A stretch of 64,000 bases of DNA from Lactuca virosa. Lineage: Eukaryota; Streptophyta; Magnoliopsida; Asterales; Asteraceae. Shown one piece after another: positions 1 through 12,120 of this stretch (position 1 is the stretch's first letter; each line of letters starts with the position of its first letter). Both the position numbers and the translations under genes were made by a program. Below the pieces are notes generated by a model, which made no database searches, was not told the origin of the DNA, and saw nothing but the letters and a program-made list of their open reading frames with translations. The stretch lies in the NCBI GenBank assembly GCA_928212115.1, contig CAKMRJ010005745.1:68156474-68220473 (forward strand). The letters are read 5' to 3'.

Positions 1-1897
1 TTGACGCTAATAGGATCAAAACCCATGCAATACGATATAACTTGACGTTAATAGCAAATAGTATTGTACAACGTTATAACTATAACCAAAGTAAATTATG
101 ATACCATATTAAAAATCAAAATCAAAGTATAATGCTCTAATTAAATTAAAAGAATCAAACGTGAATTCTCTAATTAAACTTCAAAGCAAAGTAGATTGTT
201 ATAATCAAATAATAACCTATCTTTTAATAAACTCCATTTTATAACTTTACATTAAATTTTATAAAACTCTATGTTTTATAAACTTTTACTTTAAATTTTA
301 TAAAACTCATAGATTAATTATTAAAAGATGCTTGTGTTAGTGGGAAATTATGAAGACCACCAAAAGCAAAAAGATTATTCCCATGGTCTCCCACTCACAC
401 CTCCCATCCACTTTCCTTTCCTTTTTCTCCCAACACATTATTCTCTTCACCACTTAAATCTTCTCTATTCTTTCTCTCACTCTCAATCTCGAAATTTCCT
501 CCAAGATACTCATATTCCATCCAAGAACATCTATTATATACTCAAATCTTCATCCCTCTTGAAGCATTCATCAAGGTATGTTGTTAAAGTTTCAAATTCA
601 GACAAGAAACAAATTAATCCACCAAAATATCTAAACTCATTTTTTTCATAAACCTGATTTTTTCTCAGAATACCATCAATAAAATAAGAAGTTCTGGAAA
701 TTTTCAGAAAATAACTTATTTTATTGAATTATCATAATTATTGTCAATAAAGTAGGGCAATAATTCACATAAAATACTTGTTTGCATTCAATAAATTCTG
801 AGAAAATTCTGGGATGACCTGTATACTGATTAAACATGATATATGAAGTTTCATGCATTTATATTACTGTTTACTATTATTTATGATTTTATTGATTAAT
901 TAATAATGAAATATATAAAAAATACTTCCCATAGTCACAAATATCTGAAACTTATACACTGGGCTCTACATCATGTTATAAAACTATGGTTAATTTTACA
1001 GATTTTTTGAGAATCATTTACTATTTTTCCCGAATTTTGTGTTGTTTTAATCATTAAAATATTAAATAAATACTAAAACAGTTCAGAAAAATATACAAAT
1101 TTTACAGTAATTCATATTGTATGAAATAATGATTTCCTAATAATTTCATAATTTTTCAATACTGTTTACTATTTAAAACTATTTTCCTAAGTATTTAAGC
1201 ATGTAAAAATGCATTTTAATGATTATTTCATATAAATAATTGTTAAAATCTGTAAATAATTATAATTGGGCAAGTTATTATTTTAATAAGAAATTATTAA
1301 AATCTGGCCTAAATTGAAAATATAAATAATTATGCAAAGTAAGTAATTCAATTTAAAATTCATTTAACAAATAAATACCTTAATATTATAATCAAAATGA
1401 ATTATTGTTAATTCATCTAATATAAGAATATGTGTCTAATTATTTGTATTAATACTTCATTCTGTTTAGCAGTTCCTAAACCAAAACTATTAATTATATT
1501 AGGTTCTACGCCATTTTGACCCGAATCGTCTATCGTACGACACACGCATTTCGTTTTGGGACTAAAGTGAGTAATCTACCCCATACTTTATAATTTTCAA
1601 TACTTTTGGGGTGTATCATGTGGTTCTAATATGTTCCAACTTCATTTTATTGTTTTATCACAATTGAGACATTGTTGGGACATTTATACGTGAGTCATTA
1701 ATTGTATAACTATTGTTTGTTTACGCTACATGTACTTGTAGTGCATTACCATTTTTAGTCTAATCTCCATGACTATGCCCGTATTCTTGAGGTACGTTAT
1801 GGACAATAATAGCGCTATTGGGTTGACCACCCCGCCTTGGGACGCTAAGGTGATTGATCACACGTGGTTGAGTGTGTATGATGATTAGATGCTCCAT

Positions 1898-1970
<73 letters not shown>

Positions 1971-2389
1971 GAGGACTTATTGTTGTTGTTATCAATTGTT
2001 AATCAATTTTTGATTTATAAACCGTTATCTCAAATACAATTGTTTGCGACTTCAAAAGAAAACAAATTTCAAATTATAAATGTTTCAACTTCAAAATTTT
2101 CTCTACTATTTGATTACTCACCAACTCTCGTAGTTGACCTGTTTTTACCCATGATGCAGATTTGAAGAATGAAGAATGATGAAAAATAGGTTGTGCCTTA
2201 GAAATCCACAAGACAATTTAAATTTGATGTAATAAATGTTGTTCGTATTTGGATTGTATTTGTATGTTGTGGATCTTGTTTGCATACTTAGTACTTAATT
2301 GAATCTAATCATATTATAACATAGTTGTCATGAGACTTTGAACAATATATCACGCCTTGATCGATTCCGACAAGGATCGGGGTGTGACA
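1..2389 (+). repeat. E1 5' LTR, left end cut by the window
   Basis: It matches 7872-10268 along its whole length with scattered substitutions and short indels. It ends in TGTGACA at 2389, directly before the primer-binding site. It contains a pyrimidine-rich stretch (about 380-500) of the kind found around plant transcription starts and an (AT)n tract at 1900-1966. The small open frame at 328-651 lies in this pyrimidine-rich stretch and is not believed to be a gene. Confidence 0.93.
1900..1966. repeat. (AT)n microsatellite in E1 5' LTR
   Basis: Uninterrupted TA dinucleotides. The matching place in the other LTR (9770-9837) has a different length and an interrupted left edge, so the tract has changed since insertion. 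Confidence 0.95.
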
Positions 2390-2392
2390 GAT

Positions 2393-2404
2393 TGGTATCA
2401 GAGC
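2393..2404 (+). other. E1 primer-binding site (initiator Met tRNA)
   Basis: TGGTATCAGAGC lies three bases after the LTR end. This is the sequence complementary to the 3' end of plant initiator methionine tRNA, the usual primer of plant LTR retrotransposons. Confidence 0.93.
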
Positions 2405-3214
2405 CCTTGACTATAGGGAATTAGGTTAATTGCCTTGACCTAGTCTATAGCCTCTAGGGTCCTCTCGTATGCTAGTTTATAAAATGCACACACAACTGTA
2501 TGCAATTCGCACTTAGAAAATCCTAGGAATACCTTTGTGTGTTAATTGCTCCCTTATGTGCATACGTATTACTCCTGACACTTATATGTGTGCATACACT
2601 TGTGAATATTCTCCACTTTCTCTGAAAATCACACACATACTCAAGTTGTTTAACAAAATGTATATACATATATGTATTCCTTAGAGCTCATAGGAAATTC
2701 AAAGTCATCCACTCTAGTTGGGTAGGATCATAGTAATGGACGCGTAGTAACTGGAAGGGGGAGGTGCCGGTAGCCTGAAAGTCCTGACTAGGTAAGCATT
2801 CGTATACATCCCAATCAACCGAGGGACCAGTTTGCTTATCTGGGGACCAAAGGCGAGAGTTCCCAAACCTATAGGCCAAAGCGCGTCATTCACATTACTT
2901 TTGAGCCATCAAAATACCCGACCTTATCAAACGTATCCGAAAGGATACACTCCAAAATGGCCAACTCATTGGACTATTAAGTTCCCTAATGGGCCTAGAA
3001 GTGGGAAAGAAATGTGAAAACTTAGTTTTTGGGGGCCCACGCAAGTGCTACATGTTTCACATTTAGTAACCATGGAAAGCCCAAAAGGTGCCCAACACTC
3101 CTAACCATGGCCCAACAAGTGTTTTACAATTATTTTACCCAACAATGTCTAAAAACTTTATTTCCATAATCAATTTACAAATAACTCACAAGTCCATATG
3201 CGTGTTTCTCGTAG
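2405..3214 (+). other. E1 untranslated leader
   Basis: About 810 bases between the primer-binding site and the Gag-Pol start. I see no gene; short open frames on both strands lack any recognisable domain. A packaging signal would be expected here but cannot be seen from sequence alone. Confidence 0.7.
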
Positions 3215-6200
3215 ATGGCATTACGACCCCCATACGCTGCTCGCAACAACAGAAGGCTAGCTGCCCTGGTCGCCAAGGAGGTAGCAAACGTCATCCCAAC
3301 AATTGCAACCCAACTTCATTCTCTTCAGCCACAAGCTCCAGCAACAACTCCTCGTTGCTCGTTCAAGCACTTTCGTAACTGCAATCCGCCTTACTTCAAA
3401 GGCACCGATGGTGCCACCGCACTCCTCACATGGATTGAAGAAATGGAGAGTACTTTCATCCATAGCGAGTGTCCTGAGGACCTGATGGTCCGTCATGCTA
3501 CAGGGTGCCTCCTAGGTCATGCTCTCACATGGTGGAACCTAGAAAAACGGGCAAAGGGAGAGGTTGTTGCCTTGGGAATGACCTGGTCAAAACTAAAAGA
3601 ACGCATGATGGAGAAGTTCTGCCCTGACAGCGAATTGCAAACTCTCGAGGATGAATTCTGGAATCTGAAACAGGAGGGAGGCGACAACGCGACCTACACC
3701 AATAGATTCCATGATCTCTCGAGACTCCTACCTCACATGGTTCAACCTATGAAAACTGCAATACGCCGCTACATCAAAGGGTTACCACGCCAGATCCGTG
3801 ATTCGGTGACCAGCAGCAGGCCATCTACCCTAGAATCCGCCATTGAAATAGCAGGTCAACTCAACGAGGACAATGTGAACGATGGTGTCCTCCCACGCAA
3901 GGGTTCAAAGATGTCAACTGAAAAGTCGACCCCTGAGACCCCCCAAATTGTCAAGTCCGAGTCCTCCCACCGACATGACAAAAAGAAGCGGAAAAGTCAT
4001 CACCACAACCATGCTGTTATTACCCCTGCTACTCCTATCACCCAAGTCACCCCACCAGCCCAACCAAATAAAAAGCCGTATACCGGACCTCACCCCCTCT
4101 GTAACCACTGTAACTATCACCATATGACCACCAGCCCGTGTCGCCTCTGTACGAATTGTGGTCGCTATGGCCACTTGGCGGACACATGTCGTGCACCAAA
4201 AACTCAGCGACCACTCTATCTACCCTCAAATCAGCAAACACAAACCCGGTATCCAACTGGAACATGCTTCAACTGTGGTGACCCCACCCATTTCAAAAAC
4301 GCGTGTCCTAGGCTAGTCAATATCATCAACACCCAAGCCCAGGCAAATCCAACAATGCAGGTTCCAGCTCCCAAAGGCCGAGCCTTTGTCATTACCGCAA
4401 CCCAAGCAAAGACCGATAACAAGGTCGTAAATGGTACGTTTCTCATAAATAACTGCTACGCGTCAGTACTTTTTGATTCAGGTGCCGATAAAAGTTTTGT
4501 GTCTTTGGAATTTGAGCCCATACTTCACACACCTCGCACGATTCTTAATGAGTACTTTACCGTAGAAGTCGCCGATGGAAAATACGTTTCACTCAATGCA
4601 GTCATCCAAGATTGCACTTTCGATTTTTCCGGTCATAAATTTTCTGTCAATTTAGTTCCTATGGAACTTGGTAGCTTCGACATCATCGTAGGAATGGATT
4701 GGCTATCCCAAAACCATGCTGAAATAGTATGTTACGATAAGTTCATTCGTATTCCTCTCGCCGACGGTCAAAGTCTTCGTATTTATGGCGAGACTCATTC
4801 GAAAAAGCTTAGTCTTATGTCATGTACTCAAGCTCGATCATATCTACGAAAAGAATATATGGCTTTCTTAGCCCATGTGGTGGAAACAAAGGTCAAAGAA
4901 AAGAAGATCGAAGATATTCCGATAGTACGAGACTTTCCCGACGTCTTTCCTGATGATGTATCTGGACTCCCTCCAGTACGTGAGCTAGAGTTCCGCATCG
5001 AACTTGTTCCTGAGGCTACTCCCATAGCCAAGTCTCCATATCGGTTGGCTCCAACCGAGATGCAAGAATTGGCAAGTCAGCTCCAAGAACTAACCGATAA
5101 GGGATTTATCCGCCCTAGTACTTCACCCTGGGGAGCCCCGGTTCTCTTCATCAAAAAGAAAGATGGTTCGTTTCGTATGTGTATCGATTATCGGGAGTTA
5201 AATAAATTAACCATCAAGAACCGATATCCGTTACCTCGGATCGACGACCTTTTTGATCAGCTTCAAGGAGCTTCATGCTTCTCAAAAATTGACCTTCGCT
5301 CGGGTTATCACCAACTTCGAGTACGGGAAGAAGACATCCCCAAAACCGCTTTCCGAACCCGCTATGGTCATTACGAGTTCACCGTTATGCCTTTCGGCCT
5401 AACAAATGCCCCTGCCGTATTCATGGACTTGATGAATCGGGTATTTAAACCTTATCTCGACCATTTTGTTATCGTCTTTATTGATGACATCCTCATTTAC
5501 TCCAAGACAAGGGCAGAGCATGAAAGACACCTTCGCCTAACTCTCCAAACGTTGCAAGGAAATCGGCTCTACGCCAAATTTTCGAAATGTGAGTTTTGGT
5601 TAAATGAGGTACAATTCCTTGGTCATATTGTAAGTGACAAGGGTATTTTAGTCGATCCCGCAAAAGTTGAAGCAGTCCAGAATTGGAAAGCCCCCCGTAC
5701 CCCCAAGGAAATTCGGTCCTTCCTTGGTTTAGCCGGCTATTACCGGCGTTTCATTTCAAATTTCTCAAAGATTGCTTTACCGCTTACTTCTCTCACTTGC
5801 AAGGGTACACCATTTGATTGGGGACCCAAGCAGGAATACGCTTTCCAAACCCTTAAACAAAGTTTGTGTGACGCTCCGATTCTTACACTCCCTGAAGGAT
5901 CCGAAGATTTCGTGGTATTCTGCGATGCCTCCAATCTCGGTCTAGGTTGTGTTTTGATGCAAAGGGGAAAGGTTATAGCTTACGCATCACGACAACTCAA
6001 AATCCACGAAAGGAATTATACGACTCATGATTTGGAGCTCGGTGCCGTGATTTTCGCTCTTAAAATTTGGAGGCATTACCTTTACGGCACTAAATGCGTA
6101 ATTTTCACCGACCACAAGAGCTTGCAACATATTCTTAATCAAAAGGAACTCAATATGAGGCAAAGACGATGGGTCGAACTCCTAAATGATTACGAGTGTG

Positions 6201-7747
6201 AAATACGCTATCATCCGGGCAAGGCAAACGTCGTAGCCGACGCGTTAAGCCGAAAAGAACATGCCCATGCATTTCATCTAATATGTTCTCCTATCTTGTC
6301 CAATCTCAGCGACCGAATTCGAGGAGCCCAACACTCGGCAATTACCGAAAATGACATGCCCACGGGAATTGATGGGGAGTTGGAAACCAAATCTGATGGT
6401 ATTTTCTATTATCAAGATCGCATCTGGATCCCAGATCGTGACAATCTTCGCATATTCCTGATGGAAGAAATCCATAAAACCCGATATTCCATTCATCCGG
6501 GCACTGACAAGATGTATCATGGCCTGAGAACCAATTATTGGTGGTCGGGAATGAAAAAGGATATTGCTTTATTCGTGGCCAAATGTCTTACATGTTCCAG
6601 GGTCAAAGTAGAACATCAACGACCCTCTGGACTATTGGTCCAACCAGAAATCCCCAGGTGGAAATGGGAAGCGATCGCCATGGATTTCGTAACCAAACTT
6701 CCCCGTACCACAAAAGGACACGACAGCATTTGGATAATCATTGACCGTTTGACCAAATCCGCTCATTTCCTTCCCATCCGGGAAAATTTCAAAGTCGAAA
6801 AACTTGCTCGGATTTACATCAACGAGATAGTTAGTCGGCATGGCATTCCTCTCAGCATCATTTCAGATCGTGATGGGAGATTTCTCTCTCGGTTTTGGCA
6901 ATCACTTCAAACAGCCATGGGAACCCGCCTCGATCTCAGTACCGCCTATCATCCTCAGACCGATGGTCAATCTGAGAGGACAATTCAAACACTCGAAGAT
7001 ATGTTGAGGGCGTGTGTCTTGGATTTCGGAGGAAACTGGGACTCTCATTTACCGTTGGTGGAATTCTCCTATAATAACAGTTATCATTCTAGCATCAAGA
7101 TGCCACCATTTGAGGCATTGTATGGCCGTAAATGCCGATCTCCTATTTGCTGGCATGAAATCGGTGAGTCCCACGTGATTCGCGCAACAGTGGATTCTCC
7201 AATCGTTGGTCCTGAGCTTATCCAGGAAACAACCGACAAAATCACTCAGATTCGCGATAACCTTCTCGCATCTCGTAGCCGACAAAAGAGTTATGCCGAC
7301 AAGCGACGCAAACCGCTTGAATTTACCGTAGGTGACATGGTCATGTTAAAAGTGTCCCCATGGAAAGGTGTGGTTCGATTTGGACGCAAGGGTAAATTGG
7401 CACCACGCTACGTAGGCCCGTTTAAGATCATAAAAAGGATCGGACCAGTAGCCTACGAGTTGGATCTACCAACAGAGCTTAAGAAAGTTCACCCAGTATT
7501 TCATATAGCCAACCTCAAGAAGTGTTTAGCAGACGAGAACCTTCATGTTCCTCTCGAGGATATCCAAATCGACGAGACAATGCAATTTACCGAGAAACCC
7601 TTGGAAATTGCCGACCGAAAGGAAAAGCAACTCAAAAGAAGTCGCATTCCCCTGGTTAAGGTCAGGTGGCAGTCGGCACGTGGACCTGAGTATACATGGG
7701 AGCGTGAGGATCATATGCGTACCAAATACCCACAACTTTTCTCTTAA
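3215..7747 (+). CDS. Gag-Pol polyprotein of Ty3/gypsy chromovirus
   Basis: A single 1510-residue ORF holding everything needed for retrotransposition. The gag capsid region spans about residues 50-220. Two CCHC zinc knuckles follow (near 312, CTNCGRYGHLADTC; near 350, CFNCGDPTHFKNAC). The protease active site LFDSGAD is near 420. Reverse transcriptase has the FIDD catalytic motif near 755-758, and RNase H begins at FCDAS near 904. The integrase has an HHCC finger near 1090-1130 and DDE residues near 1156, 1218 and 1253. The last 50 residues (RIPLVKVRW, then EYTWE) resemble a chromodomain, which in this group directs insertion to marked chromatin. Gag and Pol are in one frame with no stop or shift, normal for this lineage. 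The first ATG of the frame, just upstream of the gag domain, is taken as the start. No lesion is seen, so the protein may be functional. Confidence 0.95.
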   Translation: MALRPPYAARNNRRLAALVAKEVANVIPTIATQLHSLQPQAPATTPRCSFKHFRNCNPPYFKGTDGATALLTWIEEMESTFIHSECPEDLMVRHATGCLLGHALTWWNLEKRAKGEVVALGMTWSKLKERMMEKFCPDSELQTLEDEFWNLKQEGGDNATYTNRFHDLSRLLPHMVQPMKTAIRRYIKGLPRQIRDSVTSSRPSTLESAIEIAGQLNEDNVNDGVLPRKGSKMSTEKSTPETPQIVKSESSHRHDKKKRKSHHHNHAVITPATPITQVTPPAQPNKKPYTGPHPLCNHCNYHHMTTSPCRLCTNCGRYGHLADTCRAPKTQRPLYLPSNQQTQTRYPTGTCFNCGDPTHFKNACPRLVNIINTQAQANPTMQVPAPKGRAFVITATQAKTDNKVVNGTFLINNCYASVLFDSGADKSFVSLEFEPILHTPRTILNEYFTVEVADGKYVSLNAVIQDCTFDFSGHKFSVNLVPMELGSFDIIVGMDWLSQNHAEIVCYDKFIRIPLADGQSLRIYGETHSKKLSLMSCTQARSYLRKEYMAFLAHVVETKVKEKKIEDIPIVRDFPDVFPDDVSGLPPVRELEFRIELVPEATPIAKSPYRLAPTEMQELASQLQELTDKGFIRPSTSPWGAPVLFIKKKDGSFRMCIDYRELNKLTIKNRYPLPRIDDLFDQLQGASCFSKIDLRSGYHQLRVREEDIPKTAFRTRYGHYEFTVMPFGLTNAPAVFMDLMNRVFKPYLDHFVIVFIDDILIYSKTRAEHERHLRLTLQTLQGNRLYAKFSKCEFWLNEVQFLGHIVSDKGILVDPAKVEAVQNWKAPRTPKEIRSFLGLAGYYRRFISNFSKIALPLTSLTCKGTPFDWGPKQEYAFQTLKQSLCDAPILTLPEGSEDFVVFCDASNLGLGCVLMQRGKVIAYASRQLKIHERNYTTHDLELGAVIFALKIWRHYLYGTKCVIFTDHKSLQHILNQKELNMRQRRWVELLNDYECEIRYHPGKANVVADALSRKEHAHAFHLICSPILSNLSDRIRGAQHSAITENDMPTGIDGELETKSDGIFYYQDRIWIPDRDNLRIFLMEEIHKTRYSIHPGTDKMYHGLRTNYWWSGMKKDIALFVAKCLTCSRVKVEHQRPSGLLVQPEIPRWKWEAIAMDFVTKLPRTTKGHDSIWIIIDRLTKSAHFLPIRENFKVEKLARIYINEIVSRHGIPLSIISDRDGRFLSRFWQSLQTAMGTRLDLSTAYHPQTDGQSERTIQTLEDMLRACVLDFGGNWDSHLPLVEFSYNNSYHSSIKMPPFEALYGRKCRSPICWHEIGESHVIRATVDSPIVGPELIQETTDKITQIRDNLLASRSRQKSYADKRRKPLEFTVGDMVMLKVSPWKGVVRFGRKGKLAPRYVGPFKIIKRIGPVAYELDLPTELKKVHPVFHIANLKKCLADENLHVPLEDIQIDETMQFTEKPLEIADRKEKQLKRSRIPLVKVRWQSARGPEYTWEREDHMRTKYPQLFS

Positions 7748-7786
7748 GGTACTCTCTTCTTAAATTTCGGGACGAAATTTCCTAAA

Positions 7787-7796
7787 GTAGGGGAGA
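7787..7796 (+). other. E1 polypurine tract
   Basis: The purine-rich GTAGGGGAGA stands directly before the 3' LTR and would prime plus-strand DNA synthesis. It lies about 40 bases after the Gag-Pol stop codon. Confidence 0.85.
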
Positions 7797-7797
7797 C

Positions 7798-9775
7798 TGT
7801 GACATCCGCCTAAAATGGATTCGGGTCAACCCAACCCAATTGGAAATTTAATAAACCCTACTCAAGATTACTTGACGCTAATAGGATCAAAACCCATACA
7901 ATACGATATAACTTGACGTTAATAGCAACATAGTATTGTACAACGTTATAACTATAATCAAAGTAAATTATGATACCATATTAAAATAAAATCAAAGTAT
8001 AATGCTCTAATTAAATTAAAAGAATCAAACTTGAATTCTCTAATTAAACTTCAAATCAAAGTAGATTGTTATAATCAAATAATAACCTATCTTTTATAAA
8101 ACTCCATTTTTATAAACTTTACATTAAATTTTATAAAACTCTATTTTTTATAAACTTTACTTTAAATTTTATAAAACTCATATATTAATTATGTAAAAGA
8201 TGCTTGTGTTAGTGGGAAATTATGAAGACCACCAAAAGCAAAAAGATTATTCCCATGGTCTCCCACTCACACCTCCCATCCACTTTCCTTTCCTTTTTCT
8301 CCCAACACATTATTCTCTTCACCACTTAAATCTTCTCTATTCTTTCTCTCACTCTCAATCTCGAAATTTCCTCCAAGAATACTCATATTCCATCCAAGAA
8401 CAATCTATTATACTCAAATCTTCATCCCTCTTGAAGCATTCATCAAGGTATGTTGTTAAAAGTTTCAAATTCATACAAGAAACAAATTAAATCCACCAAA
8501 ATATCTAAAACTCATTTTTTTCATAAACCTGATTTTTCTCAGAATACCATCAATAAAATAAGAAGTTCTGGAAATTTTCAGAAAATAACTTATTTTATTG
8601 AATTATCATAATTATTTCAATAAAGTAGGGCAATAATTCACATAAAATACTTGTTGCATTCAATAAATTCTGAGAAAATTCTGGGATGACCTGTATACTG
8701 ATTAAACATGATATATGAAGTTTCATGCATTTATATTACTGTTTACTATTATTTATGATTTATTGATTAATTAATAATGAAATATATAAAAAATACTTCC
8801 CATAGTAACAAATATCTGAAACTTATACACTGGGCTCTACATCATGTTATAAAACTATGGTTAATTTTACAGATTTTTTGAGAATCATTTACTATTTTTC
8901 CCGAATTTTGTGTTGTTTAATCATTAAAATATTAAATAAATACTAAAACAGTTCAGAAAAATATACAAATTTTACAGTAATTCATATTGTATGAAATAAT
9001 GATTTCCTAATAATTTCATAATTTTTCAATACTGTTTACTATTTAAAACTATTTTCCTAAGTATTTAAGCATGTAAAAATGCATTTTAATGATTATTTCA
9101 TATAAATAATTGTTAAAATCTATAAATAATTATAATTGGGCAAGTTATTATTTTAATAAGAAATTATTAAAATCTGGCCTAAATTGAAAATATAAATTAA
9201 TTATGCAAAGTAAGTAATTCAATTTAAAATTCATTTAACAAATAAATACCTTAATATTATAATCAAAATGAATTATTGTTAATTCATCTAATATAAGAAT
9301 ATGTGTCTAATTATTTGTATTAATACTCCATTCTGTTTAGCAGTTCCTAAACCAAAACTATTAATTATATTAGGTTCTACGCCATTTTGACCCGAATCGT
9401 CTATCGTACGACACACGCATTTCGTTTTGGGACTAAAGTGAGTAATCTACCCCATACTTTATAATTTTCAATACTTTTGGGGTGTATCATGTGGTTCTAA
9501 TATATTTCAACTTCATTTTATTGTTTTATCACAATTGAGACATTGTTGGGACATTTATACGTGAGTCATTAATTGTATAACTATTGTTTGTTTACGCTAC
9601 ATGTACTTGTAGTGCATTACATTTTTAGTCTAATCTCCATGACTATGCCCGTATTCTTGAGGTACGTTATGGACAATAATAGCGCTATTGGGTTGACCAC
9701 CCCGCCTTGGGACGCTAAGGTGATTGATCACACGTGGTTGAGTGTGTATGATGATTAGATGCTCCATCCTATATA

Positions 9776-9841
<66 letters not shown>

Positions 9842-10268
9842 GAGGACTTATTGTTGTTGTTATCAATTGTTAATCAATTTTTGATTTATAAACCGTTATC
9901 TCAAATACAATTGTTTGGCGACTTCAAAAGAAAACAAATTTCAAATTATAAATGTTTCAACTTCACAATTTTCTCTACTAAAATTTGATTACTCACCAAC
10001 TCTCGTAGTTGACCTGTTTTTACCCATGATGCAGATTTGAAGAATGAAGAATGATGAAAAATAGGTTGTGCCTTAGAAATCCACAAGACAATTTAAATTT
10101 GATGTAATAAATGTTGTTCGTATTTGGATTTGTATTTGTATGTTGTGGATCTTGTTTGCATACTTAGTACTTAATTGAATCTAATCATATTATAACATAG
10201 TTGTCATGAGACTTTGAACAATATATCACGCCTTGATCGATTCCGACAAGGATCGGGGTGTGTTGACA
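7798..10268 (+). repeat. E1 3' LTR, complete
   Basis: It starts TGTGACATCC after the polypurine tract and ends TTGACA. Relative to the 5' LTR end it has three extra bases just before the terminal TGACA. Length is 2471 bp. The next bases (CGGTC...) continue an E2 LTR, so this is the junction with the host element. An (AT)n tract lies at 9770-9837. Confidence 0.92.
9770..9837. repeat. (AT)n microsatellite in E1 3' LTR
   Basis: Same position in the LTR as 1900-1966, but with a TTT interruption near its left edge. Confidence 0.93.
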
Positions 10269-11928
10269 CGGTCCTTACGACCGACACCCGAGGACTATGT
10301 CACCTCCTACGATACCACATAATATCATAGCATACGGTAAGAAAATCTTGGGTGCACGGACCACCCTTTCGTCCTAACGACCGAACTTGGGGGACTATTC
10401 TCCCCCTACGAAACTATATACATAACCATGCTAGCACATAAACATATCAGGAAGTATCAACCTAGATGATTCACAAAGAAAATCATCTAAAATACAATCC
10501 CTACTATGGGCCGGCATGTGGCCGTAGACCCACCGCTACTGCAGGTAACCACCTCGCGGTCGCGTAGTGTCTTCACTGATCTTGATATGGAAAAGCGACT
10601 CTCTCCGACTCCTCGTCCCTACAACCGGCAACTCTTCGAAATTCTCACTCATACTCATAACCCTTACAAGGGTCACTCATCCCAGTCAATGTCCAAGTCA
10701 TCCATGGTCAAAGGCAACATCCAGTGACTGACTCGCTGAGTTGGTCCCAACCGCGTCGAGTCATATCCTTTCAGTGTTACAACCAAACCCGACTCTACCG
10801 TCGAGTCCAGCAGAACTCGACGAGTTCGCCTTCATGCATAGCATCGGGAACCATCTTCACCGACTCGCAAATTCCATTTGAACTCATCGAGTTCATCTCC
10901 CTCATATACGAACGTGTCATTTTATGACTTGCCGATTGTATGAACAACTAAACTAGTCCGATCCCTCTTCAAGGGTTGGGAGATTACTTGGACTCGCCGA
11001 GTCTGTTCTTACACTCGTCGAGTCCCATGATTTCCAGGTCCAAAAAAAACCCCTATCAGGCTGAGTGTTTCCTTCCACTCAACTAAAACCATTTCCATGA
11101 GACCTTTGGGGGAAAAAACGCCCGACTCGTCCCGACTCGCCGAGTCACCCAAATGACTCGCCGAGTCCCTGTTTGTCCAATACTATACAGTCGATCATAA
11201 CCGGTCTTAACGCATCAAAACCATAGATCTGGCCTCCTAGGGTCCATTTTATACGTAAAGTTTCAAACTTGATGCACATGCATGGGGCCTTTGGCTCAAA
11301 AAGCCATAAAAAGGGGTTTATATGATGCATGAGTCTCCCATGGCCATAAAGTTGGCACCTTATGCCATGGGAACCCTCAATGGCTCTAGATCTGAAGTCT
11401 TAATCCCAAAATTGTGGTTGCGTCCTAGTATGGCTCCAAAATGGTTTCCAAAAGCCCTAAATTACTCCAAAAGAGTATCTAATGAAAGAAGAAGCAAGGT
11501 CTGGACTTTTTACCTTCTATGAACAGGAAATGAAGCAAAATCTCTGGATCTCCTTGCTCCTTCTGAAATCCCAAGCTCCTTCTTCTCCTCTTCAACCTTC
11601 TAACTTGCAAAAAATGGCACAACAAGCTCAATAATCACTCAAAAGGGTTTAGGGTTTCAATCTTATGGGTTCTCTGAGTTGGGAGGGTGATGGAGGCTGG
11701 TTTGGGACGAGAATAAAGTGTTTAAATAGGGTGAAACCCTAAATATTAGGGTTTTGTCCAGACAGCTCCTACTCGTCGAGTCAGTCTTCCGACTCGTCGA
11801 GTAGGTCACTTAAACCCCCGATCCAACAGTCGAGTCTACTCGACGAGTTGGGCCTCCAACTCGCCGAATCCAGGGTAAATTGTAACATTTCAATGAAATT
11901 AAATACGTACCAAGAATCGGGTGCTACA
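10269..11928 (-). repeat. E2 3' LTR, truncated by the E1 insertion
   Basis: It matches 30385-32043 almost throughout, with many small indels. On the minus strand it begins TGTAGCACCCGATTC at 11928. About 600 bp, corresponding to 29787-30384, are absent because E1 is inserted here. It carries eroded ACTCG-N-CGAGT palindrome pairs at about 10730-11170 and 11765-11880. The short open frames in it are not genes. Confidence 0.9.
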
Positions 11929-11940
11929 AATCTCCCCCAC
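11929..11940 (-). other. E2 polypurine tract
   Basis: On the minus strand this reads GTGGGGGAGATT, directly before the 3' LTR. Confidence 0.85.
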
Positions 11941-12120
11941 TTATTTTAGACTTCGTCCTCGAAGTCTGCTGCTGATTCTGGAAAAAGCTCGGGGTAGTGC
12001 TCCCTCATCTCATCCTCCGGCTCCCAAGTCCATTCCGATCCCTTGCGCTGCTGCCATTGCATCTTCACCAGCTCCACTCTCTTGTTCCTCAGGTCCTTCT
12101 CGACTTCCTGTCGAGGATCG
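11941..12120 (-). pseudogene. E2 chromodomain-like C terminus of Pol (frameshifted)
   Basis: After the integrase frame ends, minus-strand translation still shows the usual chromovirus tail in another frame: ILDRK, then RNKRVELVKMQW, SEWTWEPEDEM and HYPELF, followed by a stop at about 11945. A frameshift near 12090-12110 separates it from the integrase. It would read chromatin marks at integration in an intact element. Confidence 0.75.

Larger units (their letters stand above)
1..10268 (+). mobile_element. Ty3/gypsy chromovirus E1 (Tekay/Del-like), nearly complete
   Basis: Two long near-identical LTRs flank a primer-binding site, one uninterrupted Gag-Pol ORF and a polypurine tract. By alignment to the right LTR, window base 1 corresponds to base 7872, so about 74 bp of the left LTR are missing. 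The domain order PR-RT-RNaseH-IN with a C-terminal chromodomain-like tail places it in the chromovirus branch of Ty3/gypsy; Tekay/Del is my best lineage guess. It is inserted in the 3' LTR of E2: the bases to its right (10269 onward) continue an E2 LTR in the middle. The two LTRs differ by eye mainly in small indels and AT-tract length, so the insertion is recent. Confidence 0.93.

Noticed and set aside
328..651. Small ORF in the E1 LTR, found again at 8200-8490
   Set aside because: It lies in the pyrimidine-rich start region of both LTRs; the two copies differ by a frameshift in the second half and the protein is low-complexity, so no coding constraint is visible.
1733..1745. CACTACAAG-like string (minus strand) in the E1 LTR, also near 9605
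   Set aside because: It looks like a CACTA end, but it is part of both LTR copies, lacks subterminal repeats and has no partner end.
3257..7735. Many minus-strand and alternative-frame ORFs across E1 Gag-Pol
   Set aside because: All are shadows of the 1510-codon Gag-Pol; none shows a domain.
11640..11660. Telomere-like GGGTTTAGGGTTT, also near 31760
   Set aside because: Only two units, within both E2 LTR copies; not a telomeric array.
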